A DNA stretch of 64,000 bases from Firm-04 sp045600205 (GTDB lineage Bacteria; Bacillota; Clostridia; Oscillospirales; Ruminococcaceae), in contig JAZRXM010000038.1 of assembly GCA_045600205.1 (NCBI GenBank), positions 47,436 through 111,435 on the forward strand, read 5' to 3'. The position numbers and the translations under genes are program-made. Each line of letters begins with the position of its first letter. Positions within the stretch are counted from its first letter, which is position 1. The notes beneath the pieces were generated by a model. It was not told where the DNA came from, ran no database searches, and was given only the letters and a program-made list of their open reading frames with translations. Below, one piece after another: positions 7,964 to 16,422 of the stretch.

Positions 7964-9004
7964 ATGACCGAACCCCAATGGACAAAACGCAGCACCTACG
8001 CCTATGATCTGCCGCAGGAGCTGATTGCGCAAACCCCGATTGAGCCACGCTCTGCATCCCGTATGCTACGCCTGAACCGTGAAACGGGTGCCATCGCGCA
8101 TCATCATTTTTTCGAACTGGGACAGTTTTTGCGTGAGGGCGACCTGCTTGTCATGAACGATTCTCGTGTTCTGCCCGCCAGACTCTACGGCGTAAAAATC
8201 GAAAACAATACCCCCATTGAATTTCTGCTGCTCAAACCGGTTGCAGAAAAGGTATGGGAAATCATCTGCAAACCAGCCAAAAAAGCCAAAATCGGTACCC
8301 GTTTCCGCTTTGGTGATAAGCTGGAGGCAGAGGTTCTGGGCATCACGGAAGATGGCGGACGACAAGTGCGTTTTGAATGCGAAGGCAATCTTTACGCAGT
8401 CCTCGATGAGATCGGACAGATGCCGCTTCCGCCGTATATCACCGAAAAATTGCAGGATAAAGAACGCTATCAGACCGTATATTCACGGGAACTCGGCTCT
8501 GCCGCCGCACCGACCGCCGGTCTGCATTTTACGCCGGAGCTGCTCGAATCCCTGAAAAAACAAGGCATTGATGAAGCATTTGTCACACTTCATGTCGGAC
8601 TGGGTACTTTCCGCCCCGTCAAGGAAGACGACATCCGCAATCATCATATGCACATCGAACATTACACCGTGCCCGAAGAAACCGCTGAAAAGATCCGTAA
8701 AACAAAAGAAAACGGCGGACGCGTCATTGCAGTCGGCACCACATCCTGCCGCACGCTGGAAGGCGCATTTCAGGCAAACGGAAAACTCTGCGCCTGCGAG
8801 GGCGATACGGGTATTTTCATTTACCCGCCCTACGATTTCAAGGTGATCGACGGTCTGATCACCAATTTTCACCTGCCCGAATCCACACTGATCATGCTGG
8901 TTTCGGCGTTTGCAGGCTATGACCATACCATGAACGCTTACAAAACCGCAGTCGAGGAGCGTTATCGTTTCTTCAGTTTCGGCGATTCCATGCTGATTCT
9001 GTAA
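7964..9004 (+). CDS. queA: S-adenosylmethionine:tRNA ribosyltransferase-isomerase
   Basis: Cytoplasmic enzyme that transfers and isomerises the ribosyl group of SAM onto preQ1-modified tRNA, making epoxyqueuosine at the wobble position. The 346-aa product begins TKRSTYAYDLPQELIAQTPIEPRSASRML. It carries the family signatures LLVMNDSRVLPARL, GSAAAPTAGLHFT and ITNFHLPESTLIMLVSAFAG, and has the usual QueA length. I use ATG 7964 because AAAGGA precedes it and the N-terminus then matches the family; the upstream in-frame residues look like leader. It starts a plus-strand run with pyk, pth and mfd. Confidence 0.95.
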   Translation: MTEPQWTKRSTYAYDLPQELIAQTPIEPRSASRMLRLNRETGAIAHHHFFELGQFLREGDLLVMNDSRVLPARLYGVKIENNTPIEFLLLKPVAEKVWEIICKPAKKAKIGTRFRFGDKLEAEVLGITEDGGRQVRFECEGNLYAVLDEIGQMPLPPYITEKLQDKERYQTVYSRELGSAAAPTAGLHFTPELLESLKKQGIDEAFVTLHVGLGTFRPVKEDDIRNHHMHIEHYTVPEETAEKIRKTKENGGRVIAVGTTSCRTLEGAFQANGKLCACEGDTGIFIYPPYDFKVIDGLITNFHLPESTLIMLVSAFAGYDHTMNAYKTAVEERYRFFSFGDSMLIL

Positions 9005-9040
9005 TCACTGCGCATTTCTTTGACATACAGGAGGTTTTCC

Positions 9041-10468
9041 ATGAATCAGACACTTCGCAAGACAAAAATCGTATGCACCGTAGGTCCTGCTACCGATAAG
9101 GATGAAGTCATGCGTCAGATGATGCAGGCAGGCATGAATGTTGCCCGCTTCAATTTCTCCCACGCAAACTACGAGAAAGATAAAATCCGTTTTGAGCAGG
9201 TTGTCCGCCTGCGTGAGGAACTCGGACTCCCCATTGCCACCATGCTGGATACCAAAGGTCCGGAAGTGCGTCTGCGCACATTCCCCGAGGGGCCTGTGGA
9301 ACTCAAAGACGATGATACCTATACCCTCACCACCCGCGATGTCCCCTGCGATGCCAACATCGGCAGCGTGACCTATGCCCGCCTGACCAACGACATCAAA
9401 CCGGGTGACTCTGTCATGATCGACGACGGTCTGGTGGAACTGAAAGTCACGCACGTTTCCTCCACCGATGTCACCTGCAAGGTCATCCACGGCGGAATGC
9501 TGAAAGACCATAAATCCTGTAATTTCCCGGGTGTCAATCTGTCCATGCCGTATCTCAGTGAGGCAGACATGAATGACCTCGAATTCGGTGCAAAACTTGG
9601 CTTCGATTTCATTGCGGCAAGTTTTGCCCGCACAGGCGCGGATATCCGCTATCTGCGTAAATTTACGCACAGCCTCGGCTGGTATGGTGTCCGCATCATC
9701 GCCAAGATCGAAAACCGCGAAGGCGTAGACAACATCGACGAAATTCTCGAAGCTGCGGACGGCATCATGGTTGCCCGCGGCGATATGGGCGTTGAGATCC
9801 CGTTTGAGCAGATTCCCGCCATCCAGAAAGAACTGATCCGCAAGGGATATGAGGCAGGCAAACAGGTCATCACAGCCACACAAATGCTCGATTCCATGAT
9901 TTTGCATCCGCGCCCGACCCGTGCAGAGATCACGGACGTTGCCAATGCGATCTATGACGGTACCAGTGCCATTATGCTCTCGGGCGAAACCGCTGCGGGT
10001 CAGTACCCCGTGGAAGCCGTCCGCACGATGCGCCGCATTGCCATCACCACAGAGGAAAACATCGACTACAAGGGCAAATTTCTCAACCGCGTCGGTGAAA
10101 AGATCACCATTGCCGATGCCATTTCCCACGCGACCGTCACCACCGCTCACGACCTTGACGCAACTGCGATCATCACCGTGACCAAGGGCGGCGAAACAGC
10201 GCGCCTGATTTCCAAATACCGCCCGATGTTCCCGATCATTTCCTGTACCATGGACCCCATGGTGCAGCGTCAGATGAATCTTTCATGGGGCGTCCATCCG
10301 CTGGTCATTGCAGAGGCAACCAGCACAGATGAGTTATTCCAGCGTGCCGTGGAAGCAGCTTGTCGTGCAGACTACACCAAGCCGGGTGACCGCGTCGTCA
10401 TTACCGCAGGTCTGCCGCTCGGCGTAGAGGGCACGACCAATCTTCTCAAAGTCGAAACCATTGAATAA
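9041..10468 (+). CDS. pyk: Pyruvate kinase
   Basis: Last step of glycolysis: phosphoenolpyruvate plus ADP to pyruvate plus ATP. 475 aa, starting MNQTLRKTKIVCTVGPAT after AGGAGG. Visible signatures are MNVARFNFSHANYEKD, MLDTKGPEVR, the active-site block IIAKIENREGVDNIDEI, then MVARGDMGVEIP and TATQMLDSM. The C-terminal allosteric domain is present, but the extra PEP-utiliser-like C-terminal domain of Bacillus-type enzymes is absent. It follows queA by 36 bp. Confidence 0.97.
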   Translation: MNQTLRKTKIVCTVGPATDKDEVMRQMMQAGMNVARFNFSHANYEKDKIRFEQVVRLREELGLPIATMLDTKGPEVRLRTFPEGPVELKDDDTYTLTTRDVPCDANIGSVTYARLTNDIKPGDSVMIDDGLVELKVTHVSSTDVTCKVIHGGMLKDHKSCNFPGVNLSMPYLSEADMNDLEFGAKLGFDFIAASFARTGADIRYLRKFTHSLGWYGVRIIAKIENREGVDNIDEILEAADGIMVARGDMGVEIPFEQIPAIQKELIRKGYEAGKQVITATQMLDSMILHPRPTRAEITDVANAIYDGTSAIMLSGETAAGQYPVEAVRTMRRIAITTEENIDYKGKFLNRVGEKITIADAISHATVTTAHDLDATAIITVTKGGETARLISKYRPMFPIISCTMDPMVQRQMNLSWGVHPLVIAEATSTDELFQRAVEAACRADYTKPGDRVVITAGLPLGVEGTTNLLKVETIE

Positions 10469-10489
10469 TCGCACAGAAAGGACCCTGTC

Positions 10490-11161
10490 ATGGGCATTTT
10501 CGATATTTTCAAACAGCTCGAATCCGAGCAGCAGTCACCAATGGGTCCCCCGCAGTTTTTGATTGCCGGTCTGGGCAACCCCGGTTCACAGTATGCAAAC
10601 ACCCGCCACAACACAGGTTTTCTGATGATTGACGCATTCGCAAAGCAAATCGGTGCGACATTCACCAAACACCAGTTTCATGCGCATATCGCAAACGGAA
10701 CCTGCAACGGCACCCGCGTTCTGCTGATGAAGCCGGAAACCTTTATGAACCTGTCGGGGCAGGCTGTCAACGAGGCAATGCAGTTTTACCACATCCCGCC
10801 CGAAAACGTCATCGTTATTTATGACGACATCAACCTGCCTGTCGGCGGTATTCGTATCCGCAAAAAGGGCAGCGACGGCGGTCACAACGGCATGAAGAAC
10901 ATCATTTACCTCTCCGGGGCGGATACCTTTCCGCGCATCCGTGTCGGCATCGGACAAAAGCCGCACCCTGAATATCCGCTTGCTGACTGGGTTTTATCGC
11001 AGTTCACCCCTGCTGATCTCGAAACACTCGCGGAAACCGCAAAGGCAGTCGGTGAGGCGATTCCGCTGATCCTGCAAGGCAAACCCGATCTCGCAATGAG
11101 CCGTTTCAACAGCGGAAAAGCACCCAAACAGGAGCAAAAAACATCCACTGCCACACAGTAA
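10490..11161 (+). CDS. pth: Peptidyl-tRNA hydrolase
   Basis: Recycles peptidyl-tRNA released from stalled ribosomes. 223 aa. The Pth core runs from about residue 22 (FLIAGLGNPGSQYANTRHNTGF) and carries the catalytic His of TRHNTGF, MKPETFMNLSG, IYDDINLPVG and GSDGGHNGMKNI. An N-terminal extension of about 20 residues (MGIFDIFKQLESEQQSP) and a polar C-terminal tail are atypical. The ATG follows AGAAAGGA. It sits directly before mfd, a pairing common in Firmicutes (pth-mfd). Confidence 0.97.
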   Translation: MGIFDIFKQLESEQQSPMGPPQFLIAGLGNPGSQYANTRHNTGFLMIDAFAKQIGATFTKHQFHAHIANGTCNGTRVLLMKPETFMNLSGQAVNEAMQFYHIPPENVIVIYDDINLPVGGIRIRKKGSDGGHNGMKNIIYLSGADTFPRIRVGIGQKPHPEYPLADWVLSQFTPADLETLAETAKAVGEAIPLILQGKPDLAMSRFNSGKAPKQEQKTSTATQ

Positions 11162-11206
11162 CCGCACGTCATCCGCCCAATACATCCATGCAAAAGAGGA
11201 GTCCTC

Positions 11207-14200
11207 ATGCAATTTTTTATCGACACCTGCGAAAAGCTGTCTTCGATCAAGGAAATTCGCAGTTGTATCTCAAAAAACATCAGCCCGATCTCACTTTCGG
11301 GTGTTGCACAGATTCACAAGGCGCAAATCCTGCTGACACTCTCGCAGGATGCGCCTATTTTGGCTGTCGCGGCAGATGATGCAGCGGCGCGAATGCTCTG
11401 CGAGGACATCAATTTCATGGCGGGCAGGCGCCTCGCATACCCCTACCCTTCCAAGGAAATGAACTTTGCGGAGATCACAGGAATTTCTCGTGAATACGAG
11501 CAAATGCGTATCACGGCACTCTCTGCGATGCTGGAAGGAAACTGCCGTGTCTTAGTTGCATCCGCGGAAGCTGCCATGCAGTATACGCTTCCGAAAGATG
11601 TCCTGATGCAGCGCACGCTGCGGCTGAAAGCATCCGACAGCTATGACCGGAAAGCACTCGCCGCCGCCCTGAACGAGATGGGATACGTCCGCTGCGAACA
11701 AGTTGACGCGACCTGTCAGTATTCGATTCGCGGCTCAATTTTCGATATTTTCCCTGCACAGAGTGAGTTGCCCCTGCGTATTGAATTCTGGGGCGATGAG
11801 ATCGACAGCATGGCTTTGTTTGAACCCGAAACACAACGGCGTACCGAAAATGTCGAAACAGCATCTATTGCACCGGCTGTGGAGGCACTTCCCGATGCAG
11901 TCACGCTCTCGGAGCGGCTGAAACAGGTTGCGAAAAACATTCGCGGAAAGCACGCCGCAGAAATCAAGCAAATGCTGACCGATGACGCTGACAAGCTGGA
12001 CGGCGGTCTGACACTGCCCAACTACGACAAATATTTTTCGCTGCTTTATCAAGAACCTGCTACGATTTTCGACTACGCAACAGGTGTCACGGCATTCTGC
12101 GAATCCTCTGCGATTCTCGAAACCATGAAAAACACGCAGCTGCGCTTCTCCGAGGATGTCAAACTGATGCTGGAGGACGGTACGCTCTGCCGCCAGCTTG
12201 CGGATTGCTATCTGGAGCCGAATGCAGTGATCGCCAAGGCAGAAGCCGGCAATTTGCTCTGCATGAATGCATTTTTGAGCAGCACGGGTACATTTCAGTT
12301 CCGCAAAATGCTCTCTGAGGAAGCAACCCAGAATGCACCTTGGGGCGGCAGCACCCGCCTGCTGACCGAAGATCTGCTCGAACTTTGCAAGCAGGGCTAC
12401 CGTGTCATGGTTTGCGGCGGCACGCTGAAAACGCTTTCCATTTTGCAGGATGACTTGCAGCAAAGCGGCATCCGATGTGCCATTGCAGATGAGAAATCCG
12501 ATTGCGAACCGGGCACGGTTTTACTGATGCAGAGCGGACTATCGGGCGGATTTGACTACCCGTTCATCAAGACCGCGTGCATCGCGCAAAGCAAAACACA
12601 AAGCACAGTACTGCGCAAGAGAAGATTCAAGAAGGGTCAGGAAATCCGCGCACTTTCTGAAATTTCAGAGGGTGACCTTGTCGTTCATGCAGCCCACGGC
12701 ATCGGCAGATTCATGGGTATCCAGAAAATGGAAATGGAGGGCATGACCAAAGACTACATTGCCATCCAGTACGCGGGCAAAGACCAGCTTTTCGTGCCTG
12801 TCACACAGCTTGACCTCGTTTCGCGCTACATTGGCGGACAGGATGACCAGAATGTCAAGCTGAACAAGCTGGCTTCCAACGAGTGGCAAAAAACGCGCAC
12901 CAACGTCAAAAAGGCGGTCAAGGACATGGCTGCGGAGCTGATTCGTCTTTATGCGCTCCGCGAGCAGGCAAAAGGCATCTCCTTTGACCCGGATGATGAT
13001 ATTCAGCGCGATTTTGAGTCGCGTTTCCCGTTTGTGGAAACCAACGATCAGCTGCGCTCCATTGCCGAGATCAAGGCGGATATGGAGCGGGAACGCCCGA
13101 TGGACAGACTGCTCTGCGGCGATGTGGGCTTTGGCAAAACAGAAGTTGCCTTGCGTGCCGCGCTCAAATGTATCCTTTCGGGCAAACAATGTGCAATTCT
13201 CGCACCAACGACCGTTTTGGCGCATCAACACTACGAAACCGCGCTGCGCCGTTTTGAATCTGTACCCATCAACATTGAACTGCTTTCACGGTTCCGTACC
13301 CCGAAACAGTCCAAAGAGATTCTCGAAAAGCTGGCAAACGGTAAGATTGACCTGATTATCGGTACGCACAAACTGCTGCAAAAGGGCGTCAAATTTGCCG
13401 CACTCGGTCTTGCCATCATCGATGAGGAGCAGCGATTCGGCGTAGCACATAAAGAACGATTCAAAGAGGTTTTCAACGGCATTGATATGCTGACACTCTC
13501 AGCCACGCCGATTCCCCGCACACTGAATATGGCGCTGTCGGGCATCCGCGACATGAGCGTCATTGAAGAACCGCCGCAGGATCGCTATCCCGTGCAGAGT
13601 TTCGTGCTGGAATACAACGAGGGGCTGATCGTACAGGCGATTCAGCGCGAACTGAAACGCGGCGGACAGGTCTATTATCTGCATAACCGCGTGGAAACGA
13701 TTATCCATTGCGCAGCAAAATTGCAGGAAATGATCCCTGACGCACGCATCGGATTTGCACACGGCAAAATGTCGGAGCAGGAAATCTCCGAAACGTGGCG
13801 CAAGCTGGTCGAGCATGAAATTGATATTCTCGTATGTACGACAATTATCGAAACCGGTGTCGATGTTCCCAACTGCAACACGTTGATTCTCGAACAGGCT
13901 GACCGTTTTGGTCTGTCGCAGCTTTATCAGCTCCGCGGCAGAGTCGGACGAAGCAATCGCCGTGCCTACGCATATTTCACCTATGCACCCAACCGTGAGC
14001 TGACCGAAATCGCAGAAAAGCGACTCGCTGCAATGCGCGAATTTACACAGTTTGGCAGTGGTTTCCGCATTGCCATGCGTGATCTGGAACTCCGTGGTGC
14101 AGGCAGTATTCTTGGCGGGCAGCAGCACGGTCAGATGGAACAGGTCGGCTACGAAATGTACCTGAAGATGCTCAATGAGGCAATTGCAGAGGAAAAAGGC

Positions 14201-14689
14201 GAGCCGATCATTGCGCCGCCGCAGTGTACCATTGATATCCAGATGGAGGCACATATTCCTGAAACATACATCTCCAGCATGACCTCCCGTCTGGAAATCT
14301 ACCGCCGCGTGGCACTGATTCAGACCACCGAGGATCGTATGGATATGGTGGATGAGCTGATTGACCGCTTTGGTGAACCGCCGAAATCGCTGCTTAGCCT
14401 GATTGACGCCGCACTCACCCGCAATACCGCCGCACGACTCGGCATCCGCGAGATTTCACAGAAGCGCGGGGCATTGTTCTTCTATATCCTTTCTCCGACG
14501 GCAAATCAGCTTTCCGCGCTGATGCGTGAATATTACGACCGTATCGCTTTCAACGACCGCGAAATACCCTATTTCATTGCGGTACGCCTGAAAAAAGGCG
14601 AAACGGCAGTCGTGCTGATGAAAGAAATCCTCGCAATACTGGAAAAACACGCTGCACCTACGGAAGATGACGAAAAAAGCAATTCCTGA
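11207..14689 (+). CDS. mfd: Transcription-repair coupling factor
   Basis: 1160-aa DNA translocase that removes RNA polymerase stalled at lesions and recruits UvrA. N-terminal UvrB-like region (about 1-350, with the YVRCEQVDATCQYSIRGSI block), then a CarD-like RNAP-interacting domain (about 480-560, GDLVVHAAHGIGRFMG). The helicase core has Walker A GDVGFGKTEVA, DEEQRFGVAHKE (DEEQ box), TLSATPIPRTL, and motif VI QLRGRVGRSNRRAYAYF. A C-terminal TRCF domain completes it. Full length, no lesions seen. The ATG follows AGAGGAG. Confidence 0.97.
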   Translation: MQFFIDTCEKLSSIKEIRSCISKNISPISLSGVAQIHKAQILLTLSQDAPILAVAADDAAARMLCEDINFMAGRRLAYPYPSKEMNFAEITGISREYEQMRITALSAMLEGNCRVLVASAEAAMQYTLPKDVLMQRTLRLKASDSYDRKALAAALNEMGYVRCEQVDATCQYSIRGSIFDIFPAQSELPLRIEFWGDEIDSMALFEPETQRRTENVETASIAPAVEALPDAVTLSERLKQVAKNIRGKHAAEIKQMLTDDADKLDGGLTLPNYDKYFSLLYQEPATIFDYATGVTAFCESSAILETMKNTQLRFSEDVKLMLEDGTLCRQLADCYLEPNAVIAKAEAGNLLCMNAFLSSTGTFQFRKMLSEEATQNAPWGGSTRLLTEDLLELCKQGYRVMVCGGTLKTLSILQDDLQQSGIRCAIADEKSDCEPGTVLLMQSGLSGGFDYPFIKTACIAQSKTQSTVLRKRRFKKGQEIRALSEISEGDLVVHAAHGIGRFMGIQKMEMEGMTKDYIAIQYAGKDQLFVPVTQLDLVSRYIGGQDDQNVKLNKLASNEWQKTRTNVKKAVKDMAAELIRLYALREQAKGISFDPDDDIQRDFESRFPFVETNDQLRSIAEIKADMERERPMDRLLCGDVGFGKTEVALRAALKCILSGKQCAILAPTTVLAHQHYETALRRFESVPINIELLSRFRTPKQSKEILEKLANGKIDLIIGTHKLLQKGVKFAALGLAIIDEEQRFGVAHKERFKEVFNGIDMLTLSATPIPRTLNMALSGIRDMSVIEEPPQDRYPVQSFVLEYNEGLIVQAIQRELKRGGQVYYLHNRVETIIHCAAKLQEMIPDARIGFAHGKMSEQEISETWRKLVEHEIDILVCTTIIETGVDVPNCNTLILEQADRFGLSQLYQLRGRVGRSNRRAYAYFTYAPNRELTEIAEKRLAAMREFTQFGSGFRIAMRDLELRGAGSILGGQQHGQMEQVGYEMYLKMLNEAIAEEKGEPIIAPPQCTIDIQMEAHIPETYISSMTSRLEIYRRVALIQTTEDRMDMVDELIDRFGEPPKSLLSLIDAALTRNTAARLGIREISQKRGALFFYILSPTANQLSALMREYYDRIAFNDREIPYFIAVRLKKGETAVVLMKEILAILEKHAAPTEDDEKSNS

Positions 14690-14770
14690 GAATTGTAGGA
14701 TATGCAGAAGAACGCCAGAAAGCCATACCGTTTTTTGGCAGAATTGCGACTAGTATTTTCTATATGAAAA

Positions 14771-14779
14771 TGATATAAT
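14771..14779 (+). promoter_or_regulatory. Extended -10 promoter element of the 14.9-kb lipoprotein
   Basis: TGATATAAT (TGn plus a perfect -10). No good -35 at 16-18 bp, so extended -10 recognition is inferred. Confidence 0.5.
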
Positions 14780-14841
14780 TGCACTAGCATTTCAGCGTAA
14801 AAAGGAATGCGTTTTGCAATTCGCAATCAAGCCTGAATGAC

Positions 14842-14873
14842 AAGAAACCCTTTGCGACTTGCAGAGGGCTTCT
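14842..14873 (+). other. Leader hairpin before the lipoprotein gene
   Basis: AGAA-CCCT-TGC pairs with GCA-AGGG-TTCT between the putative promoter and the lipoprotein start. It could be an attenuator or the tail of mfd transcription; the T-run is weak. Confidence 0.35.
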
Positions 14874-14910
14874 TTATAGAAAAACACAGATATTGAAAGG
14901 GAGAAGTACC

Positions 14911-15795
14911 ATGATGAAAAAAGCACTTGCAATGCTTTCCGTACTTACCATGCTGGCAGCTGCAACAGGCTGCAACAGCGATAGCAGCAAACCCGCAGAG
15001 GATTCCACACCCGCTGAAACCTCTGCTGTGGACGGCACAACTGTGCCTGTAAAAACCGAGCCGGTCGTCACCACCACCACAGAACCCGAGGTTTTGGAAG
15101 TGGACCCCAATGCCATCACATTTGACACGCCCAGCCTGTATTCCGGTCACCAGATGAAGGGCGGCGATGCGGACGAAGCAGATATCAAACTGGACATCAT
15201 CGACTACAACGGCGACAAAAAAATGCGCGTACAGGTTTTGCGCGAAGAAGACGCCGAAGAATACCTTGTGCCGAAAATCGTATTCAATCTTCCCGAGATG
15301 CTTGGCGTGGAAAACGTCGGAAATATTGGAAAAATCTCGGTAGACTTCACCTGTCTTGCCCAAAGCCTCTGGACGAATAAAGACGGCTCCAAGTCTTTGG
15401 TTGTCGGTAATTTCCTTGGCGCACTGGCAGGTAACCTCGCCTCTGAAAAAATCTATGACGAGGAGGAAAACCTGATTCAGAATTCATGGGCAACGCATCT
15501 GGAATTCAAGCTGGATGACTGGGAAAACAGCGAGCATACATGGCGCGTGGAAACCAAAGTCGGCAGCCCGCTGGCAGTCAATGGATACGCTGCAAATGAC
15601 GAAGGTACGACACTTGTCATTATGCGTTGGAGTCAGACCAACACCGTGGATTTCTGCATCGACAACATCACGTTCTACGACAAGGAGGGCAATTCCATGC
15701 CGATTATCTATGATGCTGCGGCAAATCCTGCGGAAATCGGCGAGCTGAACACACCCGAAGAAGTCCCTCCCACAGAGGAATCTTCGGCAGAATGA
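14911..15795 (+). CDS. Lipoprotein with predicted beta-sandwich domain
   Basis: 294-aa predicted lipoprotein of unknown function. The lipobox AAATGC lies at the end of a signal sequence (residues 1-22), followed by a Ser/Thr/Pro linker to about residue 65. The rest (about 70-285) alternates short strands and ends IDNITFYDKEGN, a pattern common in carbohydrate-binding-type jelly rolls of extracellular glycosidases; I cannot name a family. I chose the ATG at 14911 because GAAAGGGAG precedes it; a TTG 18 nt upstream is less likely. Single-gene transcript, ended by a strong bidirectional terminator. Confidence 0.75.
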   Translation: MMKKALAMLSVLTMLAAATGCNSDSSKPAEDSTPAETSAVDGTTVPVKTEPVVTTTTEPEVLEVDPNAITFDTPSLYSGHQMKGGDADEADIKLDIIDYNGDKKMRVQVLREEDAEEYLVPKIVFNLPEMLGVENVGNIGKISVDFTCLAQSLWTNKDGSKSLVVGNFLGALAGNLASEKIYDEEENLIQNSWATHLEFKLDDWENSEHTWRVETKVGSPLAVNGYAANDEGTTLVIMRWSQTNTVDFCIDNITFYDKEGNSMPIIYDAAANPAEIGELNTPEEVPPTEESSAE

Positions 15796-15812
15796 TATTC
15801 ACATTGATACAA

Positions 15813-15853
15813 AAATCAGGCAGAGAAATGATTTTCGTTTCTCTGCCTGATTT
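15813..15853. terminator. Bidirectional terminator between lipoprotein and ilvN
   Basis: A 16-bp stem (AAATCAGGCAGAGAAA with TTTCTCTGCCTGATTT) around a 9-nt loop, flanked by A and T runs, between two converging genes. Confidence 0.9.
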
Positions 15854-15912
15854 ATTGTATTGGAATGATGTTTCTCTCTGTGTGCGCGACAGGATGGGGC
15901 GAAGCTACCTCT

Positions 15913-16407
15913 TTACTTCAGCTCTCCGCGCTCCATGGCGACAATGCCCGTGCGGCACAGCTTGACAATCCCGAAAGGACGCATCAGCTCGATAAATGCT
16001 TCGAGTTTCTGACTTTCGCCTGTGATCTCAATGCTGATGCTGTCCGTTGCGTAATCCAGCACCTTTGCATGGAAAATCGCAATAATATCGAGGATTTCAT
16101 GCCGTGTTTCGGTGGTACTGCGGATTTTGAGCAGCACCAGTTCGCGGTACATACTGTTCTGCGGCGACATATCCAGGATTTCCGTCACATCTTCGAGCTT
16201 TTCAAGCTGTCTGAGCATCTGCTCACGGTCATGCTGATCGCCATGCGCCACAACCGTAATGCGCGAAAGGCTTGGCGATTCCGTTTCACCGACCGCAAGG
16301 CTGTCGATGTTATAACCGCGCCTTGCAAACAGCGCAGAAACCCTCGTCAGAACGCCGAATTGGTTTGCAACCAGAATGCTGATGACATATTTTTCGGTTT
16401 GTTCCAT
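15913..16407 (-). CDS. ilvN: Acetolactate synthase small (regulatory) subunit
   Basis: Regulatory subunit that binds valine/isoleucine and stimulates the catalytic IlvB subunit in branched-chain amino-acid synthesis. 164 aa, standard length. The N-terminal ACT domain is ISILVANQFGVLTRVSALFARRGYNIDSLAVG; the second domain includes REIMLIKI-like RELVLLKIRS and ends GIVKLCRTGIVAMERG. No catalytic-subunit gene is next to it here, which is unusual since ilvB-ilvN pairs are common. It follows the PBP2 gene by 15 bp and is probably co-transcribed with it. Confidence 0.95.
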   Translation of the reverse strand: MEQTEKYVISILVANQFGVLTRVSALFARRGYNIDSLAVGETESPSLSRITVVAHGDQHDREQMLRQLEKLEDVTEILDMSPQNSMYRELVLLKIRSTTETRHEILDIIAIFHAKVLDYATDSISIEITGESQKLEAFIELMRPFGIVKLCRTGIVAMERGELK

Positions 16408-16422
16408 ATAGCGCCGCTCCTT